Source: Bacillus albus
Lineage (GTDB): Bacteria; Bacillota; Bacilli; Bacillales; Bacillaceae_G
DNA: 64,000 bases
NCBI RefSeq assembly: GCF_001884185.1
Contig: NZ_MAOE01000131.1
Coordinates: 62,001-126,000 of the forward strand
Reading direction: 5' to 3'
Below, in pieces: positions 25,952-34,645 of the stretch. The notes below the pieces were generated by a model. That model was not told the DNA's origin. It worked only from the letters and a program-made list of their open reading frames with translations, and made no database searches. How positions within the stretch are numbered: position 1 is the stretch's first letter; each line of letters opens with the position of its first letter. A program made the position numbers and the translations under genes.

Positions 25952-26512
25952 TTAACCTTCAATAATCTCCATCTTCTCCGTAATCGGTGTACGAGCTTTT
26001 CCTTCTGGTGCTTTATCGAAATAGCCAAGGTGAAGAATTCCAACGATGCGTTGACCTCTTGTTAAACCAAGTCCTTCTATAAACAGTGGATTGTAGTTTA
26101 ATCCACCTGATTTCCAAACACAGCCTAAGCCACGTTCCCAAGCAAGAAGTTGGAAGTTTTGCATAAATGCGCATGTTGCAGCGTAATCTTCGTCACGTTG
26201 AATTTGACGAGGATCTTCATTTATATACACAACGATTTGTGCAGGTGTGCTTAAGAAACGATCTGATAAAATTTTACCGCGTTTCGCTCTTTCTTCTTCT
26301 GTGAACGAGTTTAAAACTGCGTCCACTAATTTCTGACGGCCTTCCCCAATGTATAATTTACAATTCCATGGTTCACGGTGTTTATGATTCGGTGCCCACG
26401 TTGCGTCGTTTAATAGTTCAATTAATAACTCTTTATCTACTGCTTTATCTGTAAATGTACGAACAGAACGTCTTTCTTTAATCACATTTGCGATGGAAGT
26501 ATATGTAGTCAT
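25952..26512 (-). CDS. Nitroreductase family FMN-dependent oxidoreductase
   Basis: 186 aa. The N-terminal KERRSVRTFTDKAVDKELL, PNHKHREPWNCKLY (FMN-binding), and a C-terminal VGILHLGYFDKAP match the nitroreductase fold (YdjA-like short members). It should bind FMN as a dimer and use NAD(P)H; the substrate is unknown. The ATG at 26512 is chosen because AGGGAGAG stands ahead; the longer frame to 26572 would add a lysine/asparagine-rich extension without a site. Confidence 0.88.
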   Translation of the reverse strand: MTTYTSIANVIKERRSVRTFTDKAVDKELLIELLNDATWAPNHKHREPWNCKLYIGEGRQKLVDAVLNSFTEEERAKRGKILSDRFLSTPAQIVVYINEDPRQIQRDEDYAATCAFMQNFQLLAWERGLGCVWKSGGLNYNPLFIEGLGLTRGQRIVGILHLGYFDKAPEGKARTPITEKMEIIEG

Positions 26513-26744
26513 ATTTTTCTCTCCCTTATTTTTATCTATATGTATACGTTTATTATTGATATTGATTTTCAATTTCGATTATACCCTAGTTTTTTACTAT
26601 TAATCAATGTTTTATGTTGGAAAACTTTCAAAAACATCATTTCATACTGTGAATAAAAAAACTTGATTTGTTCACAAGTATTTCACATTTTATGGAAATG
26701 ATATGTATACAGTTTTCCACATTATCCATCTAGGAGGAATTTAT

Positions 26745-27341
26745 ATGTACAAAAAAATTGCAGTAAGTATGACTATGGCAGCATTATTATTCGGGGCAAC
26801 CGTCCTCCCTACTTACGCTGCCACGCCAAAAGAAGTAACATTCCATCATCATAAACCAATTTCAGAAGAAGAAATGCAGTCGCTCGAAAAACTCGGCTAT
26901 AACAAACATGAAATTTGGAAAGCTGCTCACATTGCAAGAATGAGTAAAAAAGAAATGAAAGACGTTTTAGCTTACTATAAACAAAATAAATCTTGGGAGA
27001 GAACAGCCGAACATTTCGGCGTAGATCCAAGTAAGCTGAAAAAGCATCATATGAATAAAGAGACGAAAAAAGCACTGCTGCAACAATTAGCAAATATGCA
27101 AAAATCTACACCAGACGGCCTAAAACAAAAAATGAAAGATTATAATATCGGATTACGTCAGCTCACGGTATTAACAATCATCTCTCAAAAAAGTAATACC
27201 CCTCTCGATGATGTACTGAAAATGAAAAAAGACGGAATGGATATGAAACAAATTGCAGAAAAATTAAATGTAAAAAAAGAAGATATACGAGCAGAAATGA
27301 TTAAATTAGTGAAGTCTATTAAGGAAAAGAAAACAAATTAA
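26745..27341 (+). CDS. Secreted helical protein of unknown function
   Basis: 198 aa. Signal peptide MYKKIAVSMTMAALLFGATV with cleavage after PTYA-A (about residue 26). The mature part starts with HHHKPISEEEM and consists of helices with repeated short units: a pattern of LEKLGYNKHEIWKAA, MSKKEMKDVLAYY and MKKDGMDMKQIAEKLNV resembles successive small helix-turn-helix-like hairpins. It is very rich in lysine. I do not recognise the family. The ATG at 26745 follows a strong AGGAGGAA. Monocistronic, terminator after it. Confidence 0.75.
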   Translation: MYKKIAVSMTMAALLFGATVLPTYAATPKEVTFHHHKPISEEEMQSLEKLGYNKHEIWKAAHIARMSKKEMKDVLAYYKQNKSWERTAEHFGVDPSKLKKHHMNKETKKALLQQLANMQKSTPDGLKQKMKDYNIGLRQLTVLTIISQKSNTPLDDVLKMKKDGMDMKQIAEKLNVKKEDIRAEMIKLVKSIKEKKTN

Positions 27342-27347
27342 TACGCC

Positions 27348-27382
27348 AAAAAGGAAGAGATTTTCAATACTCTTCCTTTTCT
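27348..27382 (+). terminator. Terminator of the secreted protein gene
   Basis: AAAAGGAAGAG pairs with CTCTTCCTTTT around a ten-base loop, then CTTTAT. Confidence 0.85.
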
Positions 27383-27466
27383 TTATGAACTTTCAATTTT
27401 CAAGTATAAATTCCCGTCTTTCCCAAAAACTAACATAAGCACATGATATATGTTAGGGGTGAGAAA

Positions 27467-28984
27467 ATGTTCGGTTTATCATCTAAGAAATCCAAAAAGA
27501 CTAGTACAAAAACAATTTGTTCTATTCCAGAATTTATAAAGACCATGAAAGAATCTAGCGATTTTGTCTCTTATAACGTACTTGAAGATGAAACGTTATG
27601 CTTGTTTTATTATAAATCTGTCGTAGAAGCACTTATTATTAAACAGTTTATTTTAGCTCCTATGAAAAAGGAATCAGAACATATTCAAAATATCTCTGAC
27701 CTATGTAATATTGTCTCCATTGAAGATATTATTACCTCTCCCTCTATTGATGATATTCGTGAGAAATTATTAGGTGGATATATTTTAGTACGCTTAAAAA
27801 GCAATTCGAATCCCGATCAATATGCTTTAATTCGTGCCGAAAGTACTGTTTTAGGAACACGATTATATAACGATACAGAAAATGAGTATAGCGTAATTGG
27901 ACCTAAGATCGGTTTCGTTGAAAACCTTGATACAAATATACACTTATTGCGCCGAAATATTGTAACGGAGCAACTCATTTTCAAAGAAGTTACCGTCGGA
28001 TCTATGTCAAAAACGAAAGTAGCGGTTGCTTATATCGAAGGGGTTACAAATGAACAATTTATCAATACTGCAATACAACGACTAGAAGACATTGACTTTG
28101 ATGTCCCATTTGATTCGACTATGATTGAGCAATTTATTAGTGATAATAGCAATTCACCGTTCCCTGTTCTATTACCTACAGAACGATTAGATCGAGCAGT
28201 ATTTGCATTAATTAACGGGGAAGTTTTAATTTTAACAGATGGCTCTCCATATGCTTTATCGGGACCGACAACGTTACTAGATTTTTTCATTTCACCAGAA
28301 GATTATTATTTACCGTGGATGATTGGATCGTTCTTTCGCATTATTCGTTTTTTCGGAGCTATATTTTCTCTTTTTTCCTCCGCTATTTATACAGCGGCTT
28401 TAACATATCATTATCAAATGATTCCTGCTGATTTACTAGGACCTATTATTTTCTCGAGAGCGAACGTACCTTTCCCGCCTATTCTAGAAGCACTCTTTTT
28501 AGAAATTACAATCGAATTACTTCGTGAAGCGGGAGCACGTTTACCGACAAAAGTTGGACAAACAATTGGTATTGTTGGCGGGATTGTAATTGGGCAAGCA
28601 TCTGTTGAAGCCGCTTTAACAAGTACAATTTTATTAATTGCAGTCGCTTTATCCGCTCTTGCATCTTTCACAACACCAACCGTAAAGATGTCTTCTACTA
28701 TCCGGTTATTACGCTTTCCTCTTATTCTTTTGGCTGGTGCATTCGGAGGATTAGGCCTTATTGTCGGATTTGTATTCATTTTAGCTCATTTAATTAAATT
28801 AAAATCACTTGGATCACCTTATTTATTACCTTTATATCCATTTCGTGGTTTAGGTACAGCAGAAGGTTTTCTCCGTTTACCGTTTAGCCAAACTGCACAA
28901 AGGCCTTCTTTCCTTAGACCAAGATCTAAATGGCGCTATAACCCAAACAAAGCGAAGCAAAAACGTGATGGTGATAATGAATGA
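27467..28984 (+). CDS. Spore germinant receptor subunit A (GerA family)
   Basis: 505 aa. A hydrophilic N-terminal domain (about 1-240) is followed by membrane helices. Family blocks: VAVAYIEGVTNEQFI, VFALINGEVLILTDGSPYAL, FFISPEDYYLPWMIGSF, and PFPPILEALFLEITIELLREAGARLP, then KVGQTIGIVGGIVIGQ. It acts in the spore inner membrane with the B and C subunits to sense germinants. The ATG at 27467 follows AGGGGTGAG. Its stop overlaps the C-subunit start (ATGA). Position in the chromosome could make this the receptor named gerR in B. cereus, but I cannot confirm that from sequence alone. Confidence 0.94.
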   Translation: MFGLSSKKSKKTSTKTICSIPEFIKTMKESSDFVSYNVLEDETLCLFYYKSVVEALIIKQFILAPMKKESEHIQNISDLCNIVSIEDIITSPSIDDIREKLLGGYILVRLKSNSNPDQYALIRAESTVLGTRLYNDTENEYSVIGPKIGFVENLDTNIHLLRRNIVTEQLIFKEVTVGSMSKTKVAVAYIEGVTNEQFINTAIQRLEDIDFDVPFDSTMIEQFISDNSNSPFPVLLPTERLDRAVFALINGEVLILTDGSPYALSGPTTLLDFFISPEDYYLPWMIGSFFRIIRFFGAIFSLFSSAIYTAALTYHYQMIPADLLGPIIFSRANVPFPPILEALFLEITIELLREAGARLPTKVGQTIGIVGGIVIGQASVEAALTSTILLIAVALSALASFTTPTVKMSSTIRLLRFPLILLAGAFGGLGLIVGFVFILAHLIKLKSLGSPYLLPLYPFRGLGTAEGFLRLPFSQTAQRPSFLRPRSKWRYNPNKAKQKRDGDNE

Positions 28985-30063
28985 AAAAACTCTTACTGTT
29001 CCTTATTATAATCTTTTTTGTTCTACAAACTGGCTGTACACAAACGTATGTAGTGGATACGCAACGTATTATTCATGTTGCTGGATTTGACATAAAAAAA
29101 AATAAAAACTTCCAAGGAACGATCTTATTTCCAGAGTATACACATGGTGTAAAGTCTAAACCAGAAACTCAATCAACATCTGCCCGTTCACTTGAAACAA
29201 TCGCTTCACGATTAAATGCGAAATCACCTCACAATGTTGTTGTAGGTCAAATGCGTGTCGTTCTATTTGGAAAAAATTTAGGAGAACAAGGAATAGGGGA
29301 GATTATTACTAACTTACAACGTGATCCAAATATCGGGCGTGATGTACAACTAGCAATTGTAGATGGTTCAGCTGAAGAACTTTTAAATTATGGCAAACAA
29401 AATGGGTCATTATATATTGCTGATTTACTCGAGCAAAATATAAGAAATGAGAACATTCCACAAACTGAATTAAATGTTTTTTTATATAATTACTACTCTT
29501 CGGTATGTGATGCCTATGTCCCTTATATTAAAATGGGTGATAATCATTCTGTCGCTGTCAAAGGGCTTGCTTTTTTAAGAGGTGATAAAGTCGTTATGTA
29601 TACAGATAAAAGACATTCTGTTTTAGCAAAACTACTAATTAATCCTACAAAAAACGGACGCTACGAAGCAGCGATAAAAAAGAATAAACATAAAGGTATG
29701 GTGGTCATACAAAACTTAGCCGGGAAAAGTAAGTATGAGATTGATCAAACTGGTGACATACCAAAAGTAAAAATCCATTTAAAATTAAATGGATTGATTA
29801 AAAATTCTCCTAATTGGATTGATTTAAGAAAAAAAACAAATATCACTTATATAAAAAAACAAATTGAACGAAATGTTGAAAAAGACTGCGAAGAGTTAAT
29901 AAAACAATTTCAAAAAAAGAGAATTGATCCTTTAGGAGTACGCGATGAAATTAGAAGCCATACGAGAAAATGGAATATAAAACAAATCCGAAATATGTAT
30001 CCGAATGTAGCTGTGGATATAAACTTAGATATTAACATTGTACAATCTGGAATCGGTGAATAG
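28981..30063 (+). CDS. Spore germinant receptor lipoprotein subunit C (GerC family)
   Basis: 360 aa. Lipoprotein signal peptide with lipobox VLQTGC (Cys19), then the GerAC repeats: RIIHVAGFDI, SARSLETIASRLNAKSPHNVVVGQMRVVLFG, LLNYGKQNGSLYI and a C-terminal IERNVEKDCEELIKQFQKKRIDPLGV helix. Lipid-anchored at the outer face of the spore inner membrane. It overlaps the A gene by 4 bp and precedes B by 16 bp; the order A-C-B is that of gerK. Confidence 0.94.
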   Translation: MKKLLLFLIIIFFVLQTGCTQTYVVDTQRIIHVAGFDIKKNKNFQGTILFPEYTHGVKSKPETQSTSARSLETIASRLNAKSPHNVVVGQMRVVLFGKNLGEQGIGEIITNLQRDPNIGRDVQLAIVDGSAEELLNYGKQNGSLYIADLLEQNIRNENIPQTELNVFLYNYYSSVCDAYVPYIKMGDNHSVAVKGLAFLRGDKVVMYTDKRHSVLAKLLINPTKNGRYEAAIKKNKHKGMVVIQNLAGKSKYEIDQTGDIPKVKIHLKLNGLIKNSPNWIDLRKKTNITYIKKQIERNVEKDCEELIKQFQKKRIDPLGVRDEIRSHTRKWNIKQIRNMYPNVAVDINLDINIVQSGIGE

Positions 30064-30079
30064 TGAGGTGAAATAAGCA

Positions 30080-31189
30080 ATGCATACATTAAATAAAACA
30101 AAAACTGTCTCTCCATATTTTGCATTTGTTTTATTACATTCTCTTCAAATCGGAATAGGAATTTTAGGGTATCAACGTGTCATTTTAAAAAATGCTGGTT
30201 ATGATGCTTGGATTTCTCTGATCATAGCAGGCATGGCAACTCACATTGTACTGTTTTGCATGCTAAAAATGTTAGAAAAAGATGGAGATTTAATTAGCAT
30301 TCATACAACGAGCTTTGGAAAATGGATCGGTTCTATCTTTTCCATCATTTTCACCCTATATTGCTTATTATTTTGCCTTACTGTTCTTCGTACATATATG
30401 GAAGTAATACAAGTTTGGATTTTTCCTACCATTAAGTTATGGAAACTAACCTTTATGTTTTTATTAGTGACTTGCTATATTATAAAGGGGGGATTTCGCT
30501 CTGTAACCGGAATATGTTTTTGGGGAGTCGTTCTTCCTATTTTCGTTGTATTCTTTTTAATTTATCCAATGAAATATGCTCATTTCCGCAATATTTTACC
30601 TATTTTTACACATTCACCTTTTGACATGCTTATATCTGCAAAACACTCTGCGCTAGAGTTCCTTGGTTTTGAGACAATCTTAATCTTCTATCCATTTATT
30701 GAAAAAGGAAAATCCTTAAAAAGATGGGCTCATGCAGGTATTGTTTTTAGTACATTAATTTATGTAGTTTTAGCCATCGTATCTTTTATGTATTATAGCG
30801 AAGGGCAATTAAATCATACGATTTGGCCTACTTTAACAATGTTAAAAATCATTAAAGTCCCTTTCATTCAACGGTTTGAATATATTATTATTTTCGTTTG
30901 GTTTTTAATTATTTTGCCAAATCTTTGTTTAACCATTTGGTCATCATGTCAAACGATGAAGCGTTCATTCCATATTCCTTTTAAATTCACATTACCATTT
31001 TTCACCTTAATAGTCTTTACAGCTTCCTTATTTTTCACAAACCGTGAAAGTATCAATACATTAAATACGGTGCTATCTCAAGCAGGCTTATATATTGTAT
31101 ACGCTTATATCCCAATTTTATTTCTCTTTCATTCACTGCGATGGCGCTTCAAAAATCAGTCAAAAAAATCTTCAACCGATACACCATAA
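30080..31189 (+). CDS. Spore germinant receptor permease subunit B (GerB family)
   Basis: 369 aa with about ten membrane helices, of the endospore germination permease family (amino-acid permease fold). Blocks: SPYFAFVLLHSLQIGIGILGYQ in part, DAWISLIIAGM, YMEVIQVWIFPTIKLWKL, and HSALEFLGFETILIFYPFI. This subunit is thought to form the germinant-binding site. GAGGTGAAATAAG precedes the ATG. No terminator follows before the PCYCGC lipoprotein gene 45 bp downstream. Confidence 0.94.
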   Translation: MHTLNKTKTVSPYFAFVLLHSLQIGIGILGYQRVILKNAGYDAWISLIIAGMATHIVLFCMLKMLEKDGDLISIHTTSFGKWIGSIFSIIFTLYCLLFCLTVLRTYMEVIQVWIFPTIKLWKLTFMFLLVTCYIIKGGFRSVTGICFWGVVLPIFVVFFLIYPMKYAHFRNILPIFTHSPFDMLISAKHSALEFLGFETILIFYPFIEKGKSLKRWAHAGIVFSTLIYVVLAIVSFMYYSEGQLNHTIWPTLTMLKIIKVPFIQRFEYIIIFVWFLIILPNLCLTIWSSCQTMKRSFHIPFKFTLPFFTLIVFTASLFFTNRESINTLNTVLSQAGLYIVYAYIPILFLFHSLRWRFKNQSKKSSTDTP

Positions 31190-31234
31190 TCTCTGATACA
31201 ATTTGAGTAATACATTTGTAAAGGGGACAAGCGT

Positions 31235-31744
31235 ATGAAGAAATATGTATTTTCTTTACTTGCAGTACTGAGTTTAATTCTTGCTGGATGCGGAGCTACT
31301 AGTACAAATGAAAAAAAATCATCTGAATCAAAGGAAGAACATGACCACACATCGCATACTCAGCAAGCTGACATTCAAGAACAAACAAAAGGTGTCGACA
31401 CACTTCCTACCTTCTTAGACAAACTTGATCCACAAATGAAAGATATCTACACTGTCGCTGGACAAAATGCAGAGCTATTAGATTGGATTCCATGTTACTG
31501 CGGTTGTGGTGATAGTGTGGGACATAAAAATAATAAAAACTGCTTTATTCGTGAAATTAAAAAGAATGGTGAAGTTGTTTGGGATTCCCACGCAACGACT
31601 TGCGTCAATTGCTTAGAAATCGCGGTTGAATCTGCTTCCATGAAACAAAAAGGAAAATCAACGCTAGAAATTCGTAACTATATCGACAATAAATACAAAG
31701 AGGGCTACGGCAAGCCAACACCTACGCCAATGCCAAAAGCTTAA
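31235..31744 (+). CDS. PCYCGC-motif lipoprotein
   Basis: 169 aa. Signal peptide with lipobox LAGC (Cys19), a His-rich linker (EEHDHTSHTQQ), then the PCYCGC motif at residues 86-91 that defines the family, with further cysteines in NCFI and TTCVNCLE. Six or more mature cysteines suggest metal binding or redox work outside the membrane. It lies directly behind the ger operon and upstream of a thiol-disulfide pair; function unknown. AAGGGGAC precedes the ATG. Confidence 0.88.
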   Translation: MKKYVFSLLAVLSLILAGCGATSTNEKKSSESKEEHDHTSHTQQADIQEQTKGVDTLPTFLDKLDPQMKDIYTVAGQNAELLDWIPCYCGCGDSVGHKNNKNCFIREIKKNGEVVWDSHATTCVNCLEIAVESASMKQKGKSTLEIRNYIDNKYKEGYGKPTPTPMPKA

Positions 31745-31771
31745 AAACGGGGACATTCCTCGTTTTTTCTT
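31742..31771 (+). terminator. Terminator of the PCYCGC gene
   Basis: AAAACGGGG pairs with CCTCGTTTT (one wobble) around ACATT, followed by TTC and a T-rich stretch. Confidence 0.78.
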
Positions 31772-31864
31772 TTCATTCGCTTTTTTTCTTAACAAATTCT
31801 TTCAAGTGTATTTCTCCTTGCTTGTCACACACTATATATAACTCCTCAGTAAGGAGGGTACACA

Positions 31865-32113
31865 GTGCAAACATATAACGACTATGATAAAGCTCTCTAT
31901 TACACGTATTGCTGTAATTGGGATAAATTACTCGTTCTTATGGTTCAAACGAACGATCAATTATTTTCTAAGCGTATTGAACACTTTTTACATGCTTATC
32001 AATACAGTAAAGAACTACCAGAAGTTGATAAACAATTGCAGCTCCTATTTCAATATATTGACCATGCATCCCAAAAGTCACATATAGATGAAGTAGAGCA
32101 AATTCAAATGTAA
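31865..32113 (+). CDS. YhdB-like small protein
   Basis: 82 aa, starting with GTG behind AAGGAGGG. NDYDKALYYTYCCNWDKLLVLMV followed by SKRIEHFLHAYQY looks like B. subtilis YhdB (about 80 aa). All-helical, no signal. Function unknown. Confidence 0.8.
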   Translation: MQTYNDYDKALYYTYCCNWDKLLVLMVQTNDQLFSKRIEHFLHAYQYSKELPEVDKQLQLLFQYIDHASQKSHIDEVEQIQM

Positions 32114-32118
32114 AATAT

Positions 32119-32153
32119 AGCGCTATTCTCTTTATGAGAATAGCGCTTTTTTA
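32119..32153 (+). terminator. Terminator of the yhdB-like gene
   Basis: AGCGCTATTCTC pairs with GAGAATAGCGCT around TTTAT, then T6. Confidence 0.92.
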
Positions 32154-32155
32154 AA

Positions 32156-32212
32156 ATGTTTATATCAATAAAAGTTTCCCCTTATAAAACTTTTATTGAT
32201 AAACATATTTTT
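32156..32212 (+). terminator. Second long hairpin with T tract before bdbC
   Basis: ATGTTTA-TA-TCAATAAAAGTTT pairs with AAACTTTTATTGATAAACAT around CCCCTTATA, with one two-base bulge, followed by ATTTTTTC. It follows the previous terminator by three bases. A backup terminator or the end of a short RNA are both possible. Confidence 0.55.
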
Positions 32213-32233
32213 TCTTTCTTTTCTGTGCTACTT

Positions 32234-32252
32234 CATACTATAATTTAGTATG
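32234..32252. promoter_or_regulatory. Palindrome over a TATAAT box before bdbC
   Basis: CATACTA and TAGTATG flank TAATT; the -10 TATAAT (32239-32244) is inside. No convincing -35 is seen. It may be an operator for the bdbC unit. Confidence 0.4.
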
Positions 32253-32278
32253 TAACTATTATAAGAGAGGTATAAAAT

Positions 32279-32698
32279 ATGGGACGAGAAAAAAAGCAAG
32301 AATATGCTTTACTTACCGCATGGGGAGCTTCTTTTATCGCTACACTAGGAAGTCTTTACTTTTCCGAAATCATGAAATTTGAGCCTTGTGTACTTTGTTG
32401 GTATCAACGTATTATTATGTATCCATTCGTTTTATGGCTTGGTATCGCTGTAGCAAAGAAAGATTATCGCATCGCAAATTATTCTTTACCAATTGCAAGT
32501 ATTGGTGCTTGTATTTCTTTATATCACTATGCCATTCAAAAAGTCCCAGCATTTTCAGCTGCTGGAGCAGCTTGCGGCCGTGTACCCTGCACCGGAGAAT
32601 TCATAAACTGGTTTGGTTTTATTACAATCCCGTTTTTAGCACTTATCGGCTTTATTACAATCGCTGTATGTAGTTTTATTGTAATAAAAAACAAATAA
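32279..32698 (+). CDS. bdbC: Disulfide-formation protein BdbC (DsbB-like)
   Basis: 139 aa, four membrane helices. Redox pairs are Cys37/Cys40 (PCVLCWYQR, the DsbB quinone-side motif) and Cys99/Cys104 (CGRVPC). It reoxidises an extracytoplasmic thiol oxidase with quinone. The gene is 12 bp upstream of a thioredoxin-like membrane protein, its probable partner. AGAGAGG precedes the ATG. Confidence 0.94.
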   Translation: MGREKKQEYALLTAWGASFIATLGSLYFSEIMKFEPCVLCWYQRIIMYPFVLWLGIAVAKKDYRIANYSLPIASIGACISLYHYAIQKVPAFSAAGAACGRVPCTGEFINWFGFITIPFLALIGFITIAVCSFIVIKNK

Positions 32699-32710
32699 GG
32701 AGATGAAACA

Positions 32711-33163
32711 ATGAAAAAAATGCTTATATTTGGTGGTATTATTATCGCCTTATTTGCGGCAATTTTCGCTGTCACGCAAATGGAAGAAAAAAATGCTACT
32801 AGTCAAAAAATTGATAACGCTACTGGTAGTACAACAAATGGTCCTGACTACTATACAAACAAAATCTCTTTTTCAGATCTTCAAAAGAATTTAAAAGAGA
32901 AAAAAGAAGAAACAGTATACTTTTATCAAACATCTTGTGTTCATTGTCAAAAGCTATCTCCTGTCGTAGTACCAATGGCTAAAGACTTGAACGTTGATAT
33001 GAAAGTGATGGATATTGAAAAAATAGATGCTCCTTGGGATGAATATAAAATAAAAGGAACTCCAACAATTATTCATTTCAAAGATGGCAAAGAAGTAAGC
33101 CGTATTAGTGGTGAACAGCCGAAAGACAAATTAAAAGAATGGCTTGAACAAACGAAAAAATAA
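32711..33163 (+). CDS. Membrane-anchored thioredoxin-like thiol oxidase, BdbC partner
   Basis: 150 aa. N-terminal membrane anchor (residues 4-22), then a thioredoxin fold with active site CVHC (Cys76, Cys79, in YFYQTSCVHCQKL) and cis-proline GTPTIIHF. It is smaller than BdbD and closer to plain thioredoxin; the CxxC dipeptide VH is unusual. It is cotranscribed with bdbC. AAGGAGATG precedes the ATG. Confidence 0.9.
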   Translation: MKKMLIFGGIIIALFAAIFAVTQMEEKNATSQKIDNATGSTTNGPDYYTNKISFSDLQKNLKEKKEETVYFYQTSCVHCQKLSPVVVPMAKDLNVDMKVMDIEKIDAPWDEYKIKGTPTIIHFKDGKEVSRISGEQPKDKLKEWLEQTKK

Positions 33164-33235
33164 CGAGAAAAGGAAACTCCTTCTACACATGAAATGGGCA
33201 TAAAGTCCCAAACTAATGTATAAGGAGGGGGTTTT

Positions 33236-33451
33236 ATGCCAGAAGTAAGATGCTCTGTTTCCAATTGCTCATTTTGGGGACAAGGTAACTTTTGTCAAGC
33301 AAGTGCGATTATCGTTCAGCCAGATGCGGATGAAACAGGTCAAACTGAAAATGAATCGTATACAAGTGCAGTTTTAACAAACGAGACGCTAGAAAGTTCT
33401 GTAGCAACAAGTGTAGAAACTTGTTGTCATACATTTAAGCCAAGATTTTAA
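33236..33451 (+). CDS. DUF1540 cysteine-rich small protein
   Basis: 71 aa: EVRCSVSNCSFWGQGNFCQASAI and a closing ETCCHTFKP. The CxxxxC-NxC pattern is the DUF1540 signature, likely a small metal site. Function unknown. AAGGAGGGGG precedes the ATG. The next gene upstream is the thioredoxin-like protein, 72 bp away. Confidence 0.88.
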   Translation: MPEVRCSVSNCSFWGQGNFCQASAIIVQPDADETGQTENESYTSAVLTNETLESSVATSVETCCHTFKPRF

Positions 33452-33459
33452 CACATATT

Positions 33460-33490
33460 CCACCTCATATACGTGAGGTGGTTTTTTCTT
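33460..33490 (+). terminator. Terminator of the DUF1540 gene
   Basis: CCACCTCA pairs with TGAGGTGG around six bases, followed by T6. Confidence 0.92.
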
Positions 33491-33568
33491 TTCCCCTTTT
33501 TGTTTACGTCCTCTCCAATTCTCCCTATAATAAAATTAATATTTTTATGAATATGAAGGTGAAATAAT

Positions 33569-34555
33569 ATGACTAAAACTATTGCAGATATCGCCAAATT
33601 GGCTGGAGTTGCAAAAAGCACAGTTTCTCGTTACTTAAACGGTGGATACGTAAGTGATAAAACAAAACTTAAAATTGAAAGTATTATTCAGGAAACAAAT
33701 TTCTCTCCCAATACATTTGCTCAAAGCTTAAAAGCAAAAACAACAAATTTAATTGGTGTTATTATCCCCCGATTAGACTCCTTCGCTACAATGAAAACTC
33801 TTATTGGGATTGATAATACGTTACAGGAAAATAATTATCAAATGCTTGTAGCAAATGCAAATCAAGCAATTGAAACTGAAATACAAGCAATGGAAAACTT
33901 TATAAAACAAAGGGTAGCTGGCATTATTTTATTAACAAAAACTTTAACAAATAAGCATCAACAAATTATTGCTAATTCAAATATCCCTATTTTATTCGTT
34001 GGGCAAGAATATAAAGATCAATATTGCCTCGTTCATGATGATTATGATGCAGCTTATGAGTTAGGAGCATACGTATTATCACAAGGGCATAGAAATATCG
34101 CCTATTTAGGAGTAGAAAGAGATGATATTTCTGTTGGTATAAATCGAAAAAACGGTTTTCAAAAAGCCATTGAAAATTTAGAACCAACTTGCAATGTTTG
34201 TTATTACGAAACATCTTTCCAAATAGAAGATGCCATGAAACAAGTACAACATATTTTAAGTAATAACCGTCCAACGCTTATCGTATGTGCTACTGATAAC
34301 ATCGCACTTGGGGCAATGAAAGTCATTCACTCCCATTCTCTTTCTGTACCAAATGATATTTCTGTAACAGGATTTGGGGGATATGATATTTCAGAAATGG
34401 TACACCCTAGCTTAACGACAATTGCATTTGACTATGAGTATGCTGGAAAGCTTGCTGCCACTTCTCTTTCACAGCTTGTCGAAAATAAAACTATACCAAA
34501 AATATTACACTCTCGTTATACATTAAAAATCCAAGAAAGCGTTGACAAAATTTAA
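33569..34555 (+). CDS. scrR: LacI-family repressor of the sucrose operon
   Basis: 328 aa. Helix-turn-helix TIADIAKLAGVAKSTVSRYL with the hinge SPNTFAQSLKAK (residues about 1-60), then a periplasmic-binding-type effector domain (LIGVIIPRLDSFA, DDYDAAYELGAYVL, VTGFGGYDISEMVHPSLTTI). It lies directly upstream of sucrose genes, in front of two GGTTCC-centred palindromes that it should bind. The promoter of the downstream operon starts inside its last codons. Confidence 0.92.
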   Translation: MTKTIADIAKLAGVAKSTVSRYLNGGYVSDKTKLKIESIIQETNFSPNTFAQSLKAKTTNLIGVIIPRLDSFATMKTLIGIDNTLQENNYQMLVANANQAIETEIQAMENFIKQRVAGIILLTKTLTNKHQQIIANSNIPILFVGQEYKDQYCLVHDDYDAAYELGAYVLSQGHRNIAYLGVERDDISVGINRKNGFQKAIENLEPTCNVCYYETSFQIEDAMKQVQHILSNNRPTLIVCATDNIALGAMKVIHSHSLSVPNDISVTGFGGYDISEMVHPSLTTIAFDYEYAGKLAATSLSQLVENKTIPKILHSRYTLKIQESVDKI

Positions 34556-34569
34556 AGGCACTCTATAAT
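34542..34569 (+). promoter_or_regulatory. Strong sigma-A promoter at the 3' end of scrR
   Basis: TTGACA (34542-34547), 16-base spacer, TATAAT (34564-34569): both boxes are perfect. The -35 lies within the scrR coding sequence. It is the only convincing promoter for the sucrose operon, yet a terminator-like hairpin lies downstream of it. Confidence 0.75.
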
Positions 34570-34577
34570 AAAAATAA

Positions 34578-34585
34578 AACCGGTT
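34578..34585. promoter_or_regulatory. ScrR operator half-strength copy O1
   Basis: AACCGGTT followed by CC, just downstream of the -10, at the expected start point of transcription. It shares the core of the perfect operator 70 bp downstream. Confidence 0.7.
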
Positions 34586-34593
34586 CCACATCA

Positions 34594-34635
34594 AAAAAAC
34601 AGGATTCTTCACATCAATTCCCTGTTTTTTATTTT
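34594..34635 (+). terminator. Hairpin with T tract between scrR and the PTS gene
   Basis: AAAAAACAGG pairs with CCTGTTTTTT around 17 bases, followed by ATTTTAA. It would end scrR transcripts, but it also lies downstream of the TTGACA/TATAAT promoter, so operon transcripts must read through it. Confidence 0.75.
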
Positions 34636-34645
34636 AACCGTCAAC

